The position numbers were made by a program, and so were the translations under genes. A DNA stretch of 64,000 nucleotides. Source: Theobroma cacao (Eukaryota; Streptophyta; Magnoliopsida; Malvales; Malvaceae). Location of the stretch: the NCBI RefSeq assembly GCF_000208745.1, contig NC_030851.1, positions 38,324,093 through 38,388,092 on the forward strand. The letters are read 5' to 3'. The notes below the pieces were generated by a model that saw nothing but the letters and a program-made list of their open reading frames with translations, was not told where the DNA came from and searched no databases. This document shows, in pieces, positions 15,601 through 26,341 of the stretch. The stretch's first letter is position 1. Each line of letters begins with the position of its first letter.

Positions 15601-17160
15601 ATATCAAAGACGGTTCAATAACATTAAATGTTTAAAGTAAAATATTTAAATGAGACCTTTTTATTGAAATTAAGAAATTTTTTTAAGTTTTAAATAATCA
15701 AATTCATATTTTTTATTCGACATATTCAAATATTTATTAAAAAATACCAAAAATATTTAACTATTATAATTATTTTATAGTTTTTAAATGGTTAATATAA
15801 AATCAACAATCAAAATTTTTAATTCAAATAAATTAATTATCACATAAAATAAAGATAATATAATAATATAATATAAACTCTAAATTAAAGTAAAAAAAGT
15901 ATGCAAATATTAGAATAATAATATATAATTGTTAAATGCTCATTGTGAATCGTGAATGAAGCTCACGGTTTTATAAAGATATATAATAGCATAATAAACT
16001 TTTTGCATATTCTTCAAAGGAAAATTAAAGTTAGAAAAGGAAGAAAAAGCAAATGAGGGAAGAAAAATTTAATAGTGGATATTATAAATTAAAAAAAAAT
16101 TGATTTTATATATAGGAAATAAAATAACTGTTAGAAATCATTTAAAACATCTTATTGTTAGTTGATTAAAAATTAAAAAAAAATAGGTGAGAAAAAATAG
16201 CTGTTTAAGATTATTAAATACATATAACTGTTAATTGATTGAAAATAAGCAAAATAGTTGAGAATTAATAGGAACGTCAGAATTGGGAAGTGATAAAAAA
16301 TTGAGATTTATTAGATACAAAATTAGAGAAGTGAGATAATATGTAATTTATTAACTATTTTTTACTTTTACATATTTTTAATAAGGAAATGAAATAATTA
16401 GTTTAGAATTAATAAGAATGTAGAAGTGAGAGAAAATAAATGTTTATTAGACATGAGAGAATAGATAAATATTGTATTAATTATCTTAATTTTTATATAT
16501 TTTTAATATAATTAATTATATTATTATTATAAAAATATGGTGCTTCTTTAAATTTGAGATCTAAAGCCCTTACTTGAGTGGCTTTACCCAAGGATTGGCC
16601 CAGAATAATATATAGATAAATACGAATCCAACATAATTAATTAAATATGTCAAGATTTTAAATACATACATGGATATGTTAAAACGTATTACAAAATACG
16701 ACTAACGCATTTAATTTTATATGAGACAAGATAATTGATAACTCGTCTAAGCATGATTATCATGATTAAATTTGTATTAAATGGATTTATAAATGAGTTA
16801 TACACGTTAAATTATACGAGTTGACATGATAACCCGACTAACTAAACGAGTTCCATGAGTCTTGGATGGATTAATTAAATCTACTTAAAACTTGTAAATT
16901 TCATATCTTAAACATAACTATAGATTATAGATCTTGAGCTGTGTTAAAGAATCATGTCTAAATTACCAAGTCTAACACTAACATGCGTTTGTAAACTACA
17001 ACGGATTTGTGACTTATGCCACAGAAATAATTTCAAGTTAATAATTTCTTAATTTGTAATTCAATGGACACTTGTCAATTATCGAGGCTTGCTTATAGAG
17101 TTTATTATTGTTGGTGTATGGTATAATTTTCTTTCTCTTGATACTCGTGCTTCAAACCAC
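12612..17160. other. Spacer with degraded repeats
   Basis: No gene supported. About 13270-13440 has CCGGTTTTGATTG-type sequence and 13440-13780 is an unusually C-rich, less AT-rich block containing AACCCTAAATCCC; this looks like a remnant of a hAT-type or other DNA transposon, though I cannot place it. A dispersed repeat lies at 14430-14570. About 16600-16900 has repeated variants of a motif around CGAGTT and CCCGACTAA, also likely transposon debris. The rest is AT-rich. Confidence 0.3.
14430..14570 (+). repeat. Dispersed repeat, copy 1
   Basis: Shares ordered blocks with 48385-48530: ATTTTGCATGA, GTGATTAAA, then TTGCCACNACTCGNCACNACCTT-like sequence and a final ACTCCCT. The spacing is similar, so both are copies of one element of about 140 bases. 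Family unknown. Confidence 0.4.
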
Positions 17161-17168
17161 TTATAAAA
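17161..17168 (+). promoter_or_regulatory. Possible TATA box of ubiquitin-like gene
   Basis: TTATAAAA about 225 bases upstream of the ATG at 17392. The spacing implies a leader of about 190 bases. Motif only. Confidence 0.3.
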
Positions 17169-17391
17169 CGCAATTGGAGTGAATTCAATCAACAAAAAAG
17201 TTGTAGAACAGTTATATGTTAATTGGCATGATTTCTCACTCATCTAACGTGACTCATCACTCATGAATATCCAGGATGTAATTTGCATGCATTTTCATCT
17301 CTAATTTCAAGATCGGAAAGCTCTATAAAGTTTGTGCATTGATTGGAAGTAATCATCGGCCTCGCGCAAAAGTGTGTTGCAAGTGGCAGAA

Positions 17392-18147
17392 ATGAGGGTT
17401 ATCATTGTTGCCTGCGGACGTGAATTTGCCATGGAAGTTGGTTTCCAGGAGCCTGTTTTAGCAATCAAAAGACAGGCAGAGCAGCTTCTGGGAATCCCAG
17501 TGGAAAGACAAACTCTTTCCGTTTGTGATTGGGAGCTAGTTGATGGCCTAGACATGGAAGATTACCCGATTGTTACTCACGGTACAAAAATTGACCTCAC
17601 CCTCAAACCCCTTTCACCTTCACTTAACCATCGCACTAAAATCCAAATCACTGTAAAATTTTCATCTAGACAGGTGAACATTGAAGTTGACAGAACAGAA
17701 ACCGTGCGTAGCCTAAAAGAGAAAATCCACATAGTTGAAGCCACACCAATTAAAAGAATGTTACTCTTCTTTTCAGGAGTCGAGTTGGCAGACGATTTTC
17801 GCAATCTGAATGAGTATGGTATATCTGAGTTTTCAGAAATCAGTGTTGTCCTGAGAACTACGAATCGTTTAAAGGAAGACCCTCCAACGAGGGGGCTGAA
17901 TATAGTGGTGCAAATGTCTTCAAGCTTGCTAAATGCAGCTACCATCCCACTGGAAATGAAGGACTCCAGCACTGTTAATGATTTGAGACAGTTGCTGCTT
18001 AGCAGAAAAATTCTTCCCCGAGATGATTATCTGTTCATACACAAGCAGCGGATCATGCGTGACAATTGTAGCCTTAGGTGGCATGGTGTTGAAAATGGGG
18101 ATTGCCTTTATGTATTTAAAGGCACTGTTAGTCGTGATGGATATTGA
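17392..18147 (+). CDS. Triple ubiquitin-like domain protein, 251 aa, single exon
   Basis: An intronless gene encoding three consecutive ubiquitin-like folds: residues 1-74 (starting MRVIIVACGREFAMEV), about 82-157 (starting KIQITVKFSSRQVNIEV), and about 168-245 (starting LNIVVQMSSS). Each keeps the beta-hairpin, helix and hydrophobic spacing of ubiquitin, for example TVRSLKEKI and TVNDLRQLL at the helix. None ends in Gly-Gly, so the domains cannot be processed and conjugated like polyubiquitin; they are more likely protein-binding modules. The open frame extends upstream to a GTG at 17374, but the first ATG is 17392. Similar intronless tandem ubiquitin-domain proteins of unknown function occur in plants. 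The fold is clear; the role is unknown. Confidence 0.85.
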   Translation: MRVIIVACGREFAMEVGFQEPVLAIKRQAEQLLGIPVERQTLSVCDWELVDGLDMEDYPIVTHGTKIDLTLKPLSPSLNHRTKIQITVKFSSRQVNIEVDRTETVRSLKEKIHIVEATPIKRMLLFFSGVELADDFRNLNEYGISEFSEISVVLRTTNRLKEDPPTRGLNIVVQMSSSLLNAATIPLEMKDSSTVNDLRQLLLSRKILPRDDYLFIHKQRIMRDNCSLRWHGVENGDCLYVFKGTVSRDGY

Positions 18148-18259
18148 GGTATAAAGTCTACAGTGTCAACTATATATTAAGAAATCTAATTCGAACTTAA
18201 ATTAAGTGATCATTCTCTTAAATTGCTTTAGTTTTAGAGGAAAAGAATCCTGGAATATT

Positions 18260-18465
18260 GATAACCAAAGATCACTTGTTAGCCGTGGTGGATTGGCATG
18301 GTGTTGATAACCAAAGCTCACTTGTTAGCCATGATGATTAACAAGAAGGATTATGATAACCAAAGCTCACTTGTTGGGTGGTAAGCAACAAGTGGTAAAG
18401 CAATAAGCATTTAACACTCTAAATATTAACAAGAGGCATTATGATAACCAAAGCTCACTTGTTAG
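18260..18465 (+). repeat. Four-copy 25-base repeat downstream of the ubiquitin-like gene
   Basis: The core GATAACCAAAGCTCACTTGT, usually followed by TAGC, occurs at 18260-18284 (one mismatch), 18306-18330, 18355-18375 and 18443-18465. Copies 3 and 4 share a longer upstream part (TTAACAAGA, then ATTAT). The spacing is irregular (46, 49 and 88 bases), so it is not a simple tandem array. It may lie in the 3' untranslated region or just beyond. Confidence 0.85.
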
Positions 18466-18545
18466 CAGGCTAGTTTTAGAGTTTTTGGGTTCATGAATAA
18501 GAAAGATGAGCTATAATAAAAACTCCATGCACATGATTAAAGAGG

Positions 18546-18615
18546 TTCCGTTGCCGGGATCGAACCGGGTCTCCTGGGTGAAAGCCAGACATCCTAGCCA
18601 CTGGACGACAACGGA
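18546..18615 (-). tRNA. tRNA-Glu (UUC), 70 nt, shortened T arm
   Basis: The minus strand folds as tRNA-Glu with a perfect seven-pair acceptor (TCCGTTG with CAACGGA), discriminator A, and an anticodon loop CTTTCAC giving UUC, which decodes GAA and GAG. It has no intron. The T arm reads CCGG-TTCGATC-CCGG, four pairs rather than the usual five (CCGGG/CCCGG), making the gene 70 rather than 72 nt. The B-box core GTTCGA is retained and a TTTTT tract lies about 25-30 bases downstream, so transcription is plausible. It may be functional or an early pseudogene. Confidence 0.85.
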
Positions 18616-19135
18616 TATACTGCCTGGATAACAAAGGCATGAACGGAAGCTAGCCAAAAATAAAAAGAGAGTGATAGTTCACGTTTGTGATGGAGGAATA
18701 CTACACAAGTTTTGTCATAAGTTTTTTTACCAATATTTTAACCGCTCAACATTACCTTTTTTCTTATCTAGGTGGTGTGATAATTTATTGGCAGCAATAA
18801 TAAGGTCCTCCCTTTTCTTTCTAGGAGTGAAACTTCCTTATATATTAGCCATAGTTGATAGAGATTCAAGGTTTGGTTATTTCATGATTATTCATCTCTC
18901 ACTCTCTTTGTAAAGTATTGAGAAAACTACCTATAAGAATCCAGTTTTCTCTTACAAAACAGACAAAAAAACCAGTGGTGAAGACCATCAGAACCCATAG
19001 ATTTTTAAGAGCCTAAAGCTTGAAGCTTATGAGGGAAACCAAAGATCTCTCCCTAAACACCAAAGATGAGAATTTTATTGTAGTGGCAATTCCTATATCA
19101 AGAATCCTATTATTTTTTTTTTGTACAAACATAGA

Positions 19136-19212
19136 CGTATTTGACCATTTGATTTATTAATTGATATATGATTTCACTGTTTAAAAAATAGAGCTCAAAT
19201 CCCTATTCTCCT
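19136..19212 (+). repeat. Short interspersed repeat, copy 2
   Basis: Matches 3945-4018 in order: CATTTGATTTATTAATTGAT, ATATGA, then TTTAAA and CTCAAATCCC, again downstream of a T-run. Diverged but collinear. Confidence 0.35.
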
Positions 19213-19514
19213 AACTTCATATATCTAAGACATATGAAGAAAACCTCTTAATCAAATTAAACAAATCCATTTTGTACCTAACAATTCAACATTATTCCCT
19301 TTAATACAAGATCTTGGTATATTGCGTACGTAGTTGTCTTCCTATATATGTTGATAAGAAATTCCAAAGGATTAATAGATAGATTATCTAAAATTTTAAA
19401 CTGAGTATGTACAATGTTGTAAATGAATCATATAAATAGTTCTTATAATTACTTCTTAAAAATGTATTTTGTTTTGCTCCGTATAAAGTGAGTAAAAGAA
19501 AATAAAAAAATAAT

Positions 19515-19855
19515 ATTTAAAAATATTTTAAATTATTGAATAAATTTAAATAAAATTTTATTTTTTATTACGTTTAATTAAATCTATATATTTTTATTTG
19601 GTCAAATATGTTTTTTTGACTATTGGTGAATTACTTTTTTATTAATCAAAATGTTATTTATTTTTTTATATGTACGCGACGTTAACTTGAAAAGTGAAAA
19701 ATATTATGGGATTATTTCATTATTGTTATATCAATATATCATGTCATCATCGATCATAGCATGTGATATAAAATAATAGTAAAAATATTTTAATTAATAA
19801 CAATTAGTGTTATTGAATGTGATTAAAAAAATAATTATTTTTATTTAATTTTTTT
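19515..19855. mobile_element. Fold-back MITE copy B, degraded
   Basis: Shares internal blocks with the other copies: TTTATTACGTTTAATTAAAT, then TTAATCAAAATGTTA, a central AAAATATTATG, and the inverted block ending AATTAATAACAATTAGT. The outer ends are not recognisable, so the limits are approximate and no target duplication can be read. Confidence 0.5.
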
Positions 19856-20180
19856 TTTTAAGAAAAAAACCCATACAAATTCCAAAATGGGCCAACCGGA
19901 CAGCCCAATAAACAGCTAAACAAAGGTAACCGAAACCGAACATGGTCATTGGTCGTACAAAGAAAATCATACGATAACGCTTTGGAAATTTTGTTGTATT
20001 TAACGTTGAATTCTTAAATTCTTAAAAGCCGGCTGCAAAAAAGCTCCACATTTTTTAACAGAAAAAATAAAAAGGAAAAGCAACTCTTTCATACCATAAC
20101 GAAAATTTCTTTCTTTGCCTATTTTATTCCTCTGAACTCTGGAGTTTCAACTGATCAAAGCATCCCTTTGAGTCGTAAAC

Positions 20181-23100
20181 ATGAACGACTTACTCACGGT
20201 AATTATCAGTCACCTTGCTTGTTCTCATCAGTAGTAGTTTGCTTTCTTAATTTAATTAAGATCATGAAATTCTTGGGTTCTATTTCTTTTGCTTGATCAA
20301 TCGAGTTTGTATTTTTTTTTTTGGAGATTTAATGCTTAATTGAGTGTGTATTTTTGGGCTTCTGTGTTTATTTGAAACTGGGTTGGTTAGTGTTTTCTAG
20401 TTTTGAGGACTATCATGGCTCTGTTAATTTTAATTTTTTAATATGAAAGTTTCATTTTTTATAAGTTATGTTGACTTTTATTTCAATTAAGTGATATAGC
20501 ATCACACCAAGTTGATTCCTTTTTAAGGATTTGCTTCTTTCTCTTTGTTTGGTTACTGGGAATTTACTTGGAAATGTTTTTGTTTTTGGTTGATTCTAAG
20601 TTCAATAGTTGGAACCAATATTTCTACCATGCTTAAGTTTTGAATTATCTTTCCACTATCGATAAAGGTTCTAATTTTAACATGGACTGAATTGGGTTGA
20701 GGTGATATTTTGGTTATGTTTGCTTGTTCTGCTAGTTCTTTTTCACTTTGATTATTTAATTGTGATAGCTTCATTAGGCTTTGTTGTCATATTTGATTTC
20801 ATGATTTTTATTATGTTTTGGATCAGGATTCATTTGTTGGTGATGCCCAAGGCCATGGTGATATTGAAATGGGAAGACAGGTTCCCGGAAGTAACTCCGA
20901 CATGGGAATGGAAGCTTTCAATAAGCAGGTCTGCCATATGCTTACAAAAGCAAAGCAAATTAGCTGCTATCTTAGGTGATTGTGATGGCTAATTGACTAT
21001 TTGGAACCTTATGTTTAAAGCTTGAAACTTATTATCAACTAATTTATTGAAATTTTATTTATTTTTTCAAGGAGTTGAATCCAAGAGTAGACATCTGCCA
21101 ATATAGCAAGACTTTTGAAATTCTTTTACTTAGATTATCTTTGCTTATATTGTTGGTCTTTTTCTAACATTTATTTTCGTTTTAAGTGAAATTCATCTAA
21201 TTGCTTCATGCTCTTATTTTTCGTAATATAGATACAAGAGGTTGAGAAACAGGTGGAGAAGCTCTCTGTGTTACTTAGGAAACTCAAGGTATGTAGGATG
21301 TTTACCTGAGATTATTTTACCATTGAAGGTTGCGCCGAGATATTTTTGTGCTTTGCTTTTGTATATTAAAATCTTGGTCTCCTATAATCAATTACATGTA
21401 CTCTGCAATCTTATCCATGTCTTTATGAAATTCTACATTATTTTCTTCTTTAATATAGATGTGGTGTCTGGCTGGCAAGATTCTATGGTCAAAATATTAA
21501 TTTATAGGTTTGGTCCAGTTTTAAATGTATCAACTTTTATTGAGATTACTAGAGAATTTTATCTTCATTATCATTAAGCATCATCTTTGCTGTATTATTT
21601 AGCCAGTCCCGATTTGCAATGTTCTGAAATTCATTATCAAGAGTTGTTCTGCTAATTTTGGACATCTTTTCCTGCTTCTTAGTTCTCCTGCACTGTGTAA
21701 ATCTCCCCAAGAGTAATGTTTAGCTTATTAATTTGCTGTTTATCATCGCAATTTACGTATGTCTGTGTGACCTTTGTACAGGATGCTAATGAGGAATCAA
21801 AGTCGGTTACAAAGGCATCTGCCATGAAAGGTAGACAGCTGTGTCCTTCCCCTTACTACTCTTGCAAATCAAATATCAGCATTGTACGTTAATAATATGT
21901 ATGGTGTAACTCAGTTGCTTATTTGACTATAAACTATCATCCAACTTAGTGTTACACTGTTAGTAGCTGAGCAAGTTGAGAAAAAATGGATATAAAGTCT
22001 TGGCAGCAACAAATTCGAGAAAAAGTTTAATGTGGGGAGTCTTTTTTGTGTGGGTATTCATTACCAATTCCTGAAGTTGCTCTTTAAGTTTCGATTTTAT
22101 TTTGGTTCCATATTGTCTAAATTTTATGTAATTTACTGAAGCTATCAAGAAGCGAATGGAGAAAGATATTGATGAGGTTGGAAAGATAGCACGTAATGTC
22201 AAAGCAAGATTAGAAGCTATCAACAAAGATGTAACTCTTTATTCATTTTTCTCTTCAGATGTCTTAATTTTCTGGCTTTAGAGATATATACTTGAAGACT
22301 ATTTACTGATTTTCTCCCTTTACATCCAGAACTTAGCCAATCGGCAGAAACCTGGATGTGAGAAGGGAACAAGCATTGACAGATCCAGGATGAATGTTAC
22401 AAAGTATGCTTAGAATGCTTAGTTTTAGGTCCTTTTTATTTATTTTCTTACAAGTTGATTATAGTTTTTTATCATTATTTTTATTTTTCCAATCACAGTG
22501 CTCTGGCAATAAAATTCAAGGATTTGATGATAGAGTTTCAGGTATATCTACACATCATGGTTGACAGCTTTCTAGATATTATCTGTTTTCTCATCTTAAT
22601 ATTCTGTTTCAGACTCTCAGACAAAAGATCCAGGATGAGTATCGTGAGGTTGTGGAAAGAAGGGTCATTACAGGTTAGAATATGGGGCTTACGAATTACC
22701 AGCACTGCAAAAGTAATCTGATTTTCTTTCCTGAATTAATAATCTTGTTATTATTCATTGCACTTTATGCTTTTTTTTTTTCATTGCTGTTTGAGCAGTC
22801 ACTGGAACCAGACCAGACGAACAGGTGAGCCTAAGCTTGGTGTCGGAACTTTTGGCTCTAATTCATATGGATGTTGTTATAATCAGCCAAAATTTATTCT
22901 TCTCTTAGACAATTGACCGCCTCATTGAAACTGGAAACAGTGAGCAAATCTTCCAAAAGGCAATTCAAGAACAGGGACGAGGACAGGTAGGGCCCTCTTA
23001 TGTTTAACACTAATTCACCTCGAAGAGTCACAATTGTTTGTTTGTTGAAAGTTCAGCAAAAGACAACTGAGTCTTGAATCTGTGCAGTTTTCGTGTTTGT

Positions 23101-24890
23101 GCCATTATCATATTTGTTCTAAGTTGCATCTTTCGAATTGATTACAGAAGTTTCTAAAATTGTTAGATCCTGAAATTGGTTGAACTAATTTCAGTCCCAA
23201 ACAACAGAGAAGTGTTTTATGTTTTTAAGCTGAGTAAGAGTTAATGACATACATTAATTTCAACAGTGATCAATGTTTTGAGCATATATTGAGTAATATG
23301 GATTGTGGTGCAACATCAGTTTCAATTCTCTGATCATCAATGTTGAAGGAACTTTATATTTCTGGGAAGCACTTGCATTGATATTCAGACTCTGTAATGT
23401 GAGAAAGTTCTAGTATCTTCATTAGGTGTGGGTAATTTAGGTTATTATTCTTTTCCCTGAATTTTCAGTGAGAATCTAAATAGTTAATCATGTCTAAGTC
23501 TGTTTATATGTACTGATGCATAGTTCTAAAGTCATTCTAATTTGAGGATTGTTTATATATGCTGCAAGTTCTTTGTTGCTTTTTAAGGAATGTTGAGCTG
23601 GCAAAACTTGTTCAGGAACATTGATACGTAATGTGCTAAATTGTATTAACTGCTCTAAATTTGAAGGGAATTTTCAGGTAGATTTATATATTTCTTAGTC
23701 ATTTTGTGCCAATATGTCCACATCTTGATGGGTTTCTTTATCCTTGTACTCAATTCTTGTCTTCAATAAGCATCAGCTTTTCTTTCTATTTTCTGTATGC
23801 CTTGCAAATTTCAACATGACATTGGATCTCAAAAAGTTAAACTCTAGTATCTTTATGTTGAGGTTTCTGGGAATCAAGAAGGCTTAAATATTTATGCATT
23901 TGTTAAGGTCAACATGTACCAGCCTGAGGTGGGATAGAATACAATCGTTCAGATATGCCATGATATTCCAATTATTTGGATTATTGAACCAGTCTGGTTG
24001 TCTACTAGGTCCCACCAAAGAATTCAAGTCTTCATTTACAATTTAGGATCTCCCTGGTCACTCTCAATGACAGTCTTCAAAAGCATGGTAATGAGACTTT
24101 GTTCCAAGAAAAAGGTTTAATTGCTTTCTTTTTGCATTTGAGAAACTTATGCCTAGAAGACGAACAAGTTTCAAAATAGAAGGTTGACAATCCTACCACT
24201 TAAGCCAATGGAACTACAACTGCATTATGACCTGTTGAGAGGGGAACATATATTAGTACTTTGGTGGTGTACATAACTTTGTTATACTACATGAAGAATG
24301 AAAAGTGTACTCGCAAATATTCACAATGAAAGATAGTTATCTGCTTATTGTAATATGCTTTGTTACTAGAATTTTGGTATTGGACTATGGTTGTAGGTAT
24401 TAAATACAGTGGAGGAAATCCAAGAAAGGCATGATGCTGTGATGGGGATAGAGAAAAAGCTTCTTGATTTGCAACAGGTAAATCGGCACTGAGGCCTTAG
24501 CATGGAAGATAGATTAACCAAGCTAACTTTTCTAATGCGACTGTTATTTGTCAGATTTACCTTGACATGGCAGTTCTTGTTGAAGCCCAAGGAGAAATTT
24601 TGGATAACATTGAAAGCCAGGTTTGTTCCTGTTCTCACATCTCTTAGAGTGGGTATTTTTGTTTGCATAGTAGGTTGACAGATGTGTTTTGCTTGGTGTC
24701 ACGTGTTTGACGGAATCTTGTTCAGGTCTCAACTGCAGTCACTAACGTCCAGTCAGGGACGATTGCACTTCAAAATGCAAAGAAACGACAGAAGAGTACA
24801 CGAAAGTGGACATGCATTGCCATTATAATTCTACTAATCATAGTTGCTGTTATAGTTGTCGGAGTCCTAAAACCTTGGAAGAGTAGTTAG
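20181..24890 (+). CDS. SYP132-type plasma-membrane syntaxin (Qa-SNARE), 302 aa, 13 exons
   Basis: Target-membrane Qa-SNARE that pairs with vesicle SNAREs to drive secretory fusion at the plasma membrane. Exons: 20181-20198, 20827-20928, 21232-21288, 21782-21830, 22142-22230, 22330-22403, 22499-22541, 22613-22673, 22799-22824, 22909-22986, 24397-24477, 24555-24620, 24726-24890; all GT-AG and in frame. The N-terminus MNDLL is typical. An Habc three-helix domain spans roughly residues 30-160, with the conserved [10 protein letters not shown]. The SNARE helix is about 205-265, with the zero-layer Gln238 in LVEAQGEIL, and the C-terminal anchor is about 276-296, ending LKPWKSS. Intron 10 (22987-24396) is much longer than the rest. 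The N-terminal third is more diverged from Arabidopsis SYP132, as I remember it, than the SNARE part. A second last exon lies at 26180-26341. Confidence 0.93.
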
Positions 24891-26179
24891 GCTGCTTGAG
24901 TTGGTTCCCTTTTTGTTGCTTGATCATGTAGTTATTTCGGAAGTACTAGTTTTGCTTTGTGTCAAGGAGTGCATGTTCCACTTTGCATGATCCCTTTCAT
25001 CTCTTGTTTTTGAGTACTCGCTTCCTTCATCTCTTATAAAGTTTGGTTTGTTAACACTGAGGTGAATCGAAGCACACGACTAAACCTGCCCCTGTTTGTG
25101 GAAATTCTCCTTTAGTATTTTGCCATCATCTGGCCATACTTCTTTCTGATAATGGGAATTTTTCAGTAGCTTCATGCAATGCTTATTGTTCTTTTAATCA
25201 CATTTTCAATTTTTACGATATTAAGGAAAGATTGATTAGTCTCTAGGCTTTAGCCTTTCTTTTGGACAGATTTAGTTCAATAGAATTCTGCATACACTTT
25301 TATGACGTAAAAGAGAGAGAGACGCTTGTCCAGGATAATACCATTTCTTTTGCTATATTCTCATTTTTGGTTCTAATGGCTGCGGTGCCCGTAGAAAAGC
25401 TTTAGAAGGTCTCACCCACTGGGATTTATTACTATTATTACCGCCATGTTTTATTTATTCTACTAAGGGTGTAGTTGCTATTTATAATTATTCCAATTAA
25501 GTGTTTCATTTTCTTTTTGATTCACTAGAAAATATTATAACTCGAGCTTAAAATCTCTACCCGAATTCCACCTTATCTCTTTAGTTGAGCTCGGGTATTA
25601 AAAAATTCTTCAATTCACGTCGAACTGCAATTGGAAACTCAAATTCCCTGTAATTGAGTAAGATTTATTATGCTAACTCATCCTGTAGGTTTTACAGTCT
25701 TTTCTGTATAACTGTTGGGCATGTCTTGAACTTATTTTGAAGTCATTGCTTGTCAATGAATAGCCACATGCTATCGGGTGGCTAAGTCAGAAGATAATTA
25801 GACATTAGACCTCCAATCCAATAGACAAAGGAGGGATAAAAACAAAGAGGCATTTGACTTTGCCTACGGTTCATTTTTCTTGTTTTAACAATAGAATTAA
25901 CACATTCATTCATTCATTCGTGAGACCTTAACCAGTTCTCTCTATGCTTTAACCATATGTCAAGGAAAAACTCTATATGCCTTGATACAAGGTTCTTAGT
26001 TTTGTTGCTTTTGGGCTGAGACAAGGCCTGGTTGAGTTAGCCTATGGCTAGATGGGTCACTTTTTGCCAGATCAATCGAATGGCTATGGACCATTGGCGT
26101 TTTTGACAATAACGTATTCTCATCAACTCCCTTGAAAGAGTTTATGGAATCTGATTATTGGTTGATCATTTGGTTATAG
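24891..26179 (+). other. 3' end of the first syntaxin isoform and interval to the second terminal exon
   Basis: Follows the first syntaxin stop codon. It should contain the 3' untranslated region and polyadenylation site of the first isoform, and would be part of a 1,559-base intron in the second. No other gene is seen. The stretch just before 26180 ends in TGGTTATAG, a good acceptor. Confidence 0.5.
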
Positions 26180-26341
26180 GTTACAAATGCAGTGGACCAT
26201 GTGCAATCGGGTACAGATGCCCTCAGAACTGCAAAGAGCTTGCAGAAGAAGTCGAGAAAATGCATGATGATCTCCATCATCTTGCTCCTCATTATTGCAA
26301 TCATCGTCGTGCTCTCGATTTTGAAGCCTTGGAAGAAATGA
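26180..26341 (+). CDS. Second terminal exon of the SYP132-type syntaxin
   Basis: Begins right after a TTATAG acceptor in the same phase as exon 13 (24726-24890). It encodes 53 residues that replace the first version exactly: the end of the SNARE helix (VTNAVDHVQSG), a basic stretch (KSLQKKSRK), and a membrane anchor ending SILKPWKK before TGA. About 29 of 53 residues match exon 13. Splicing 24620 to 26180 would give a 301-residue syntaxin with a different anchor. It has no upstream exons of its own, and its frame, splice phase and hydrophobic segment are intact, so use as an alternative last exon is more likely than decay. An orphan of a partial gene duplication is the alternative. In Medicago, SYP132 makes a symbiosis-associated isoform by alternative termination; this layout fits that model. 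Confidence 0.85.
   Translation, partial: VTNAVDHVQSGTDALRTAKSLQKKSRKCMMISIILLLIIAIIVVLSILKPWKK

Larger units (their letters stand above)
18616..20180. other. Spacer upstream of the syntaxin gene
   Basis: No gene seen. It contains a copy of the short interspersed repeat (19136-19212) and a degraded MITE (19515-19855). The last 120 bases, pyrimidine-rich from about 20080, should hold the syntaxin 5' untranslated region. Confidence 0.4.

Noticed and set aside
17374..17391. Upstream extension of the ubiquitin-like frame from GTG
   Set aside because: GTG is not a usual plant start; the first ATG at 17392 gives a complete first ubiquitin fold.
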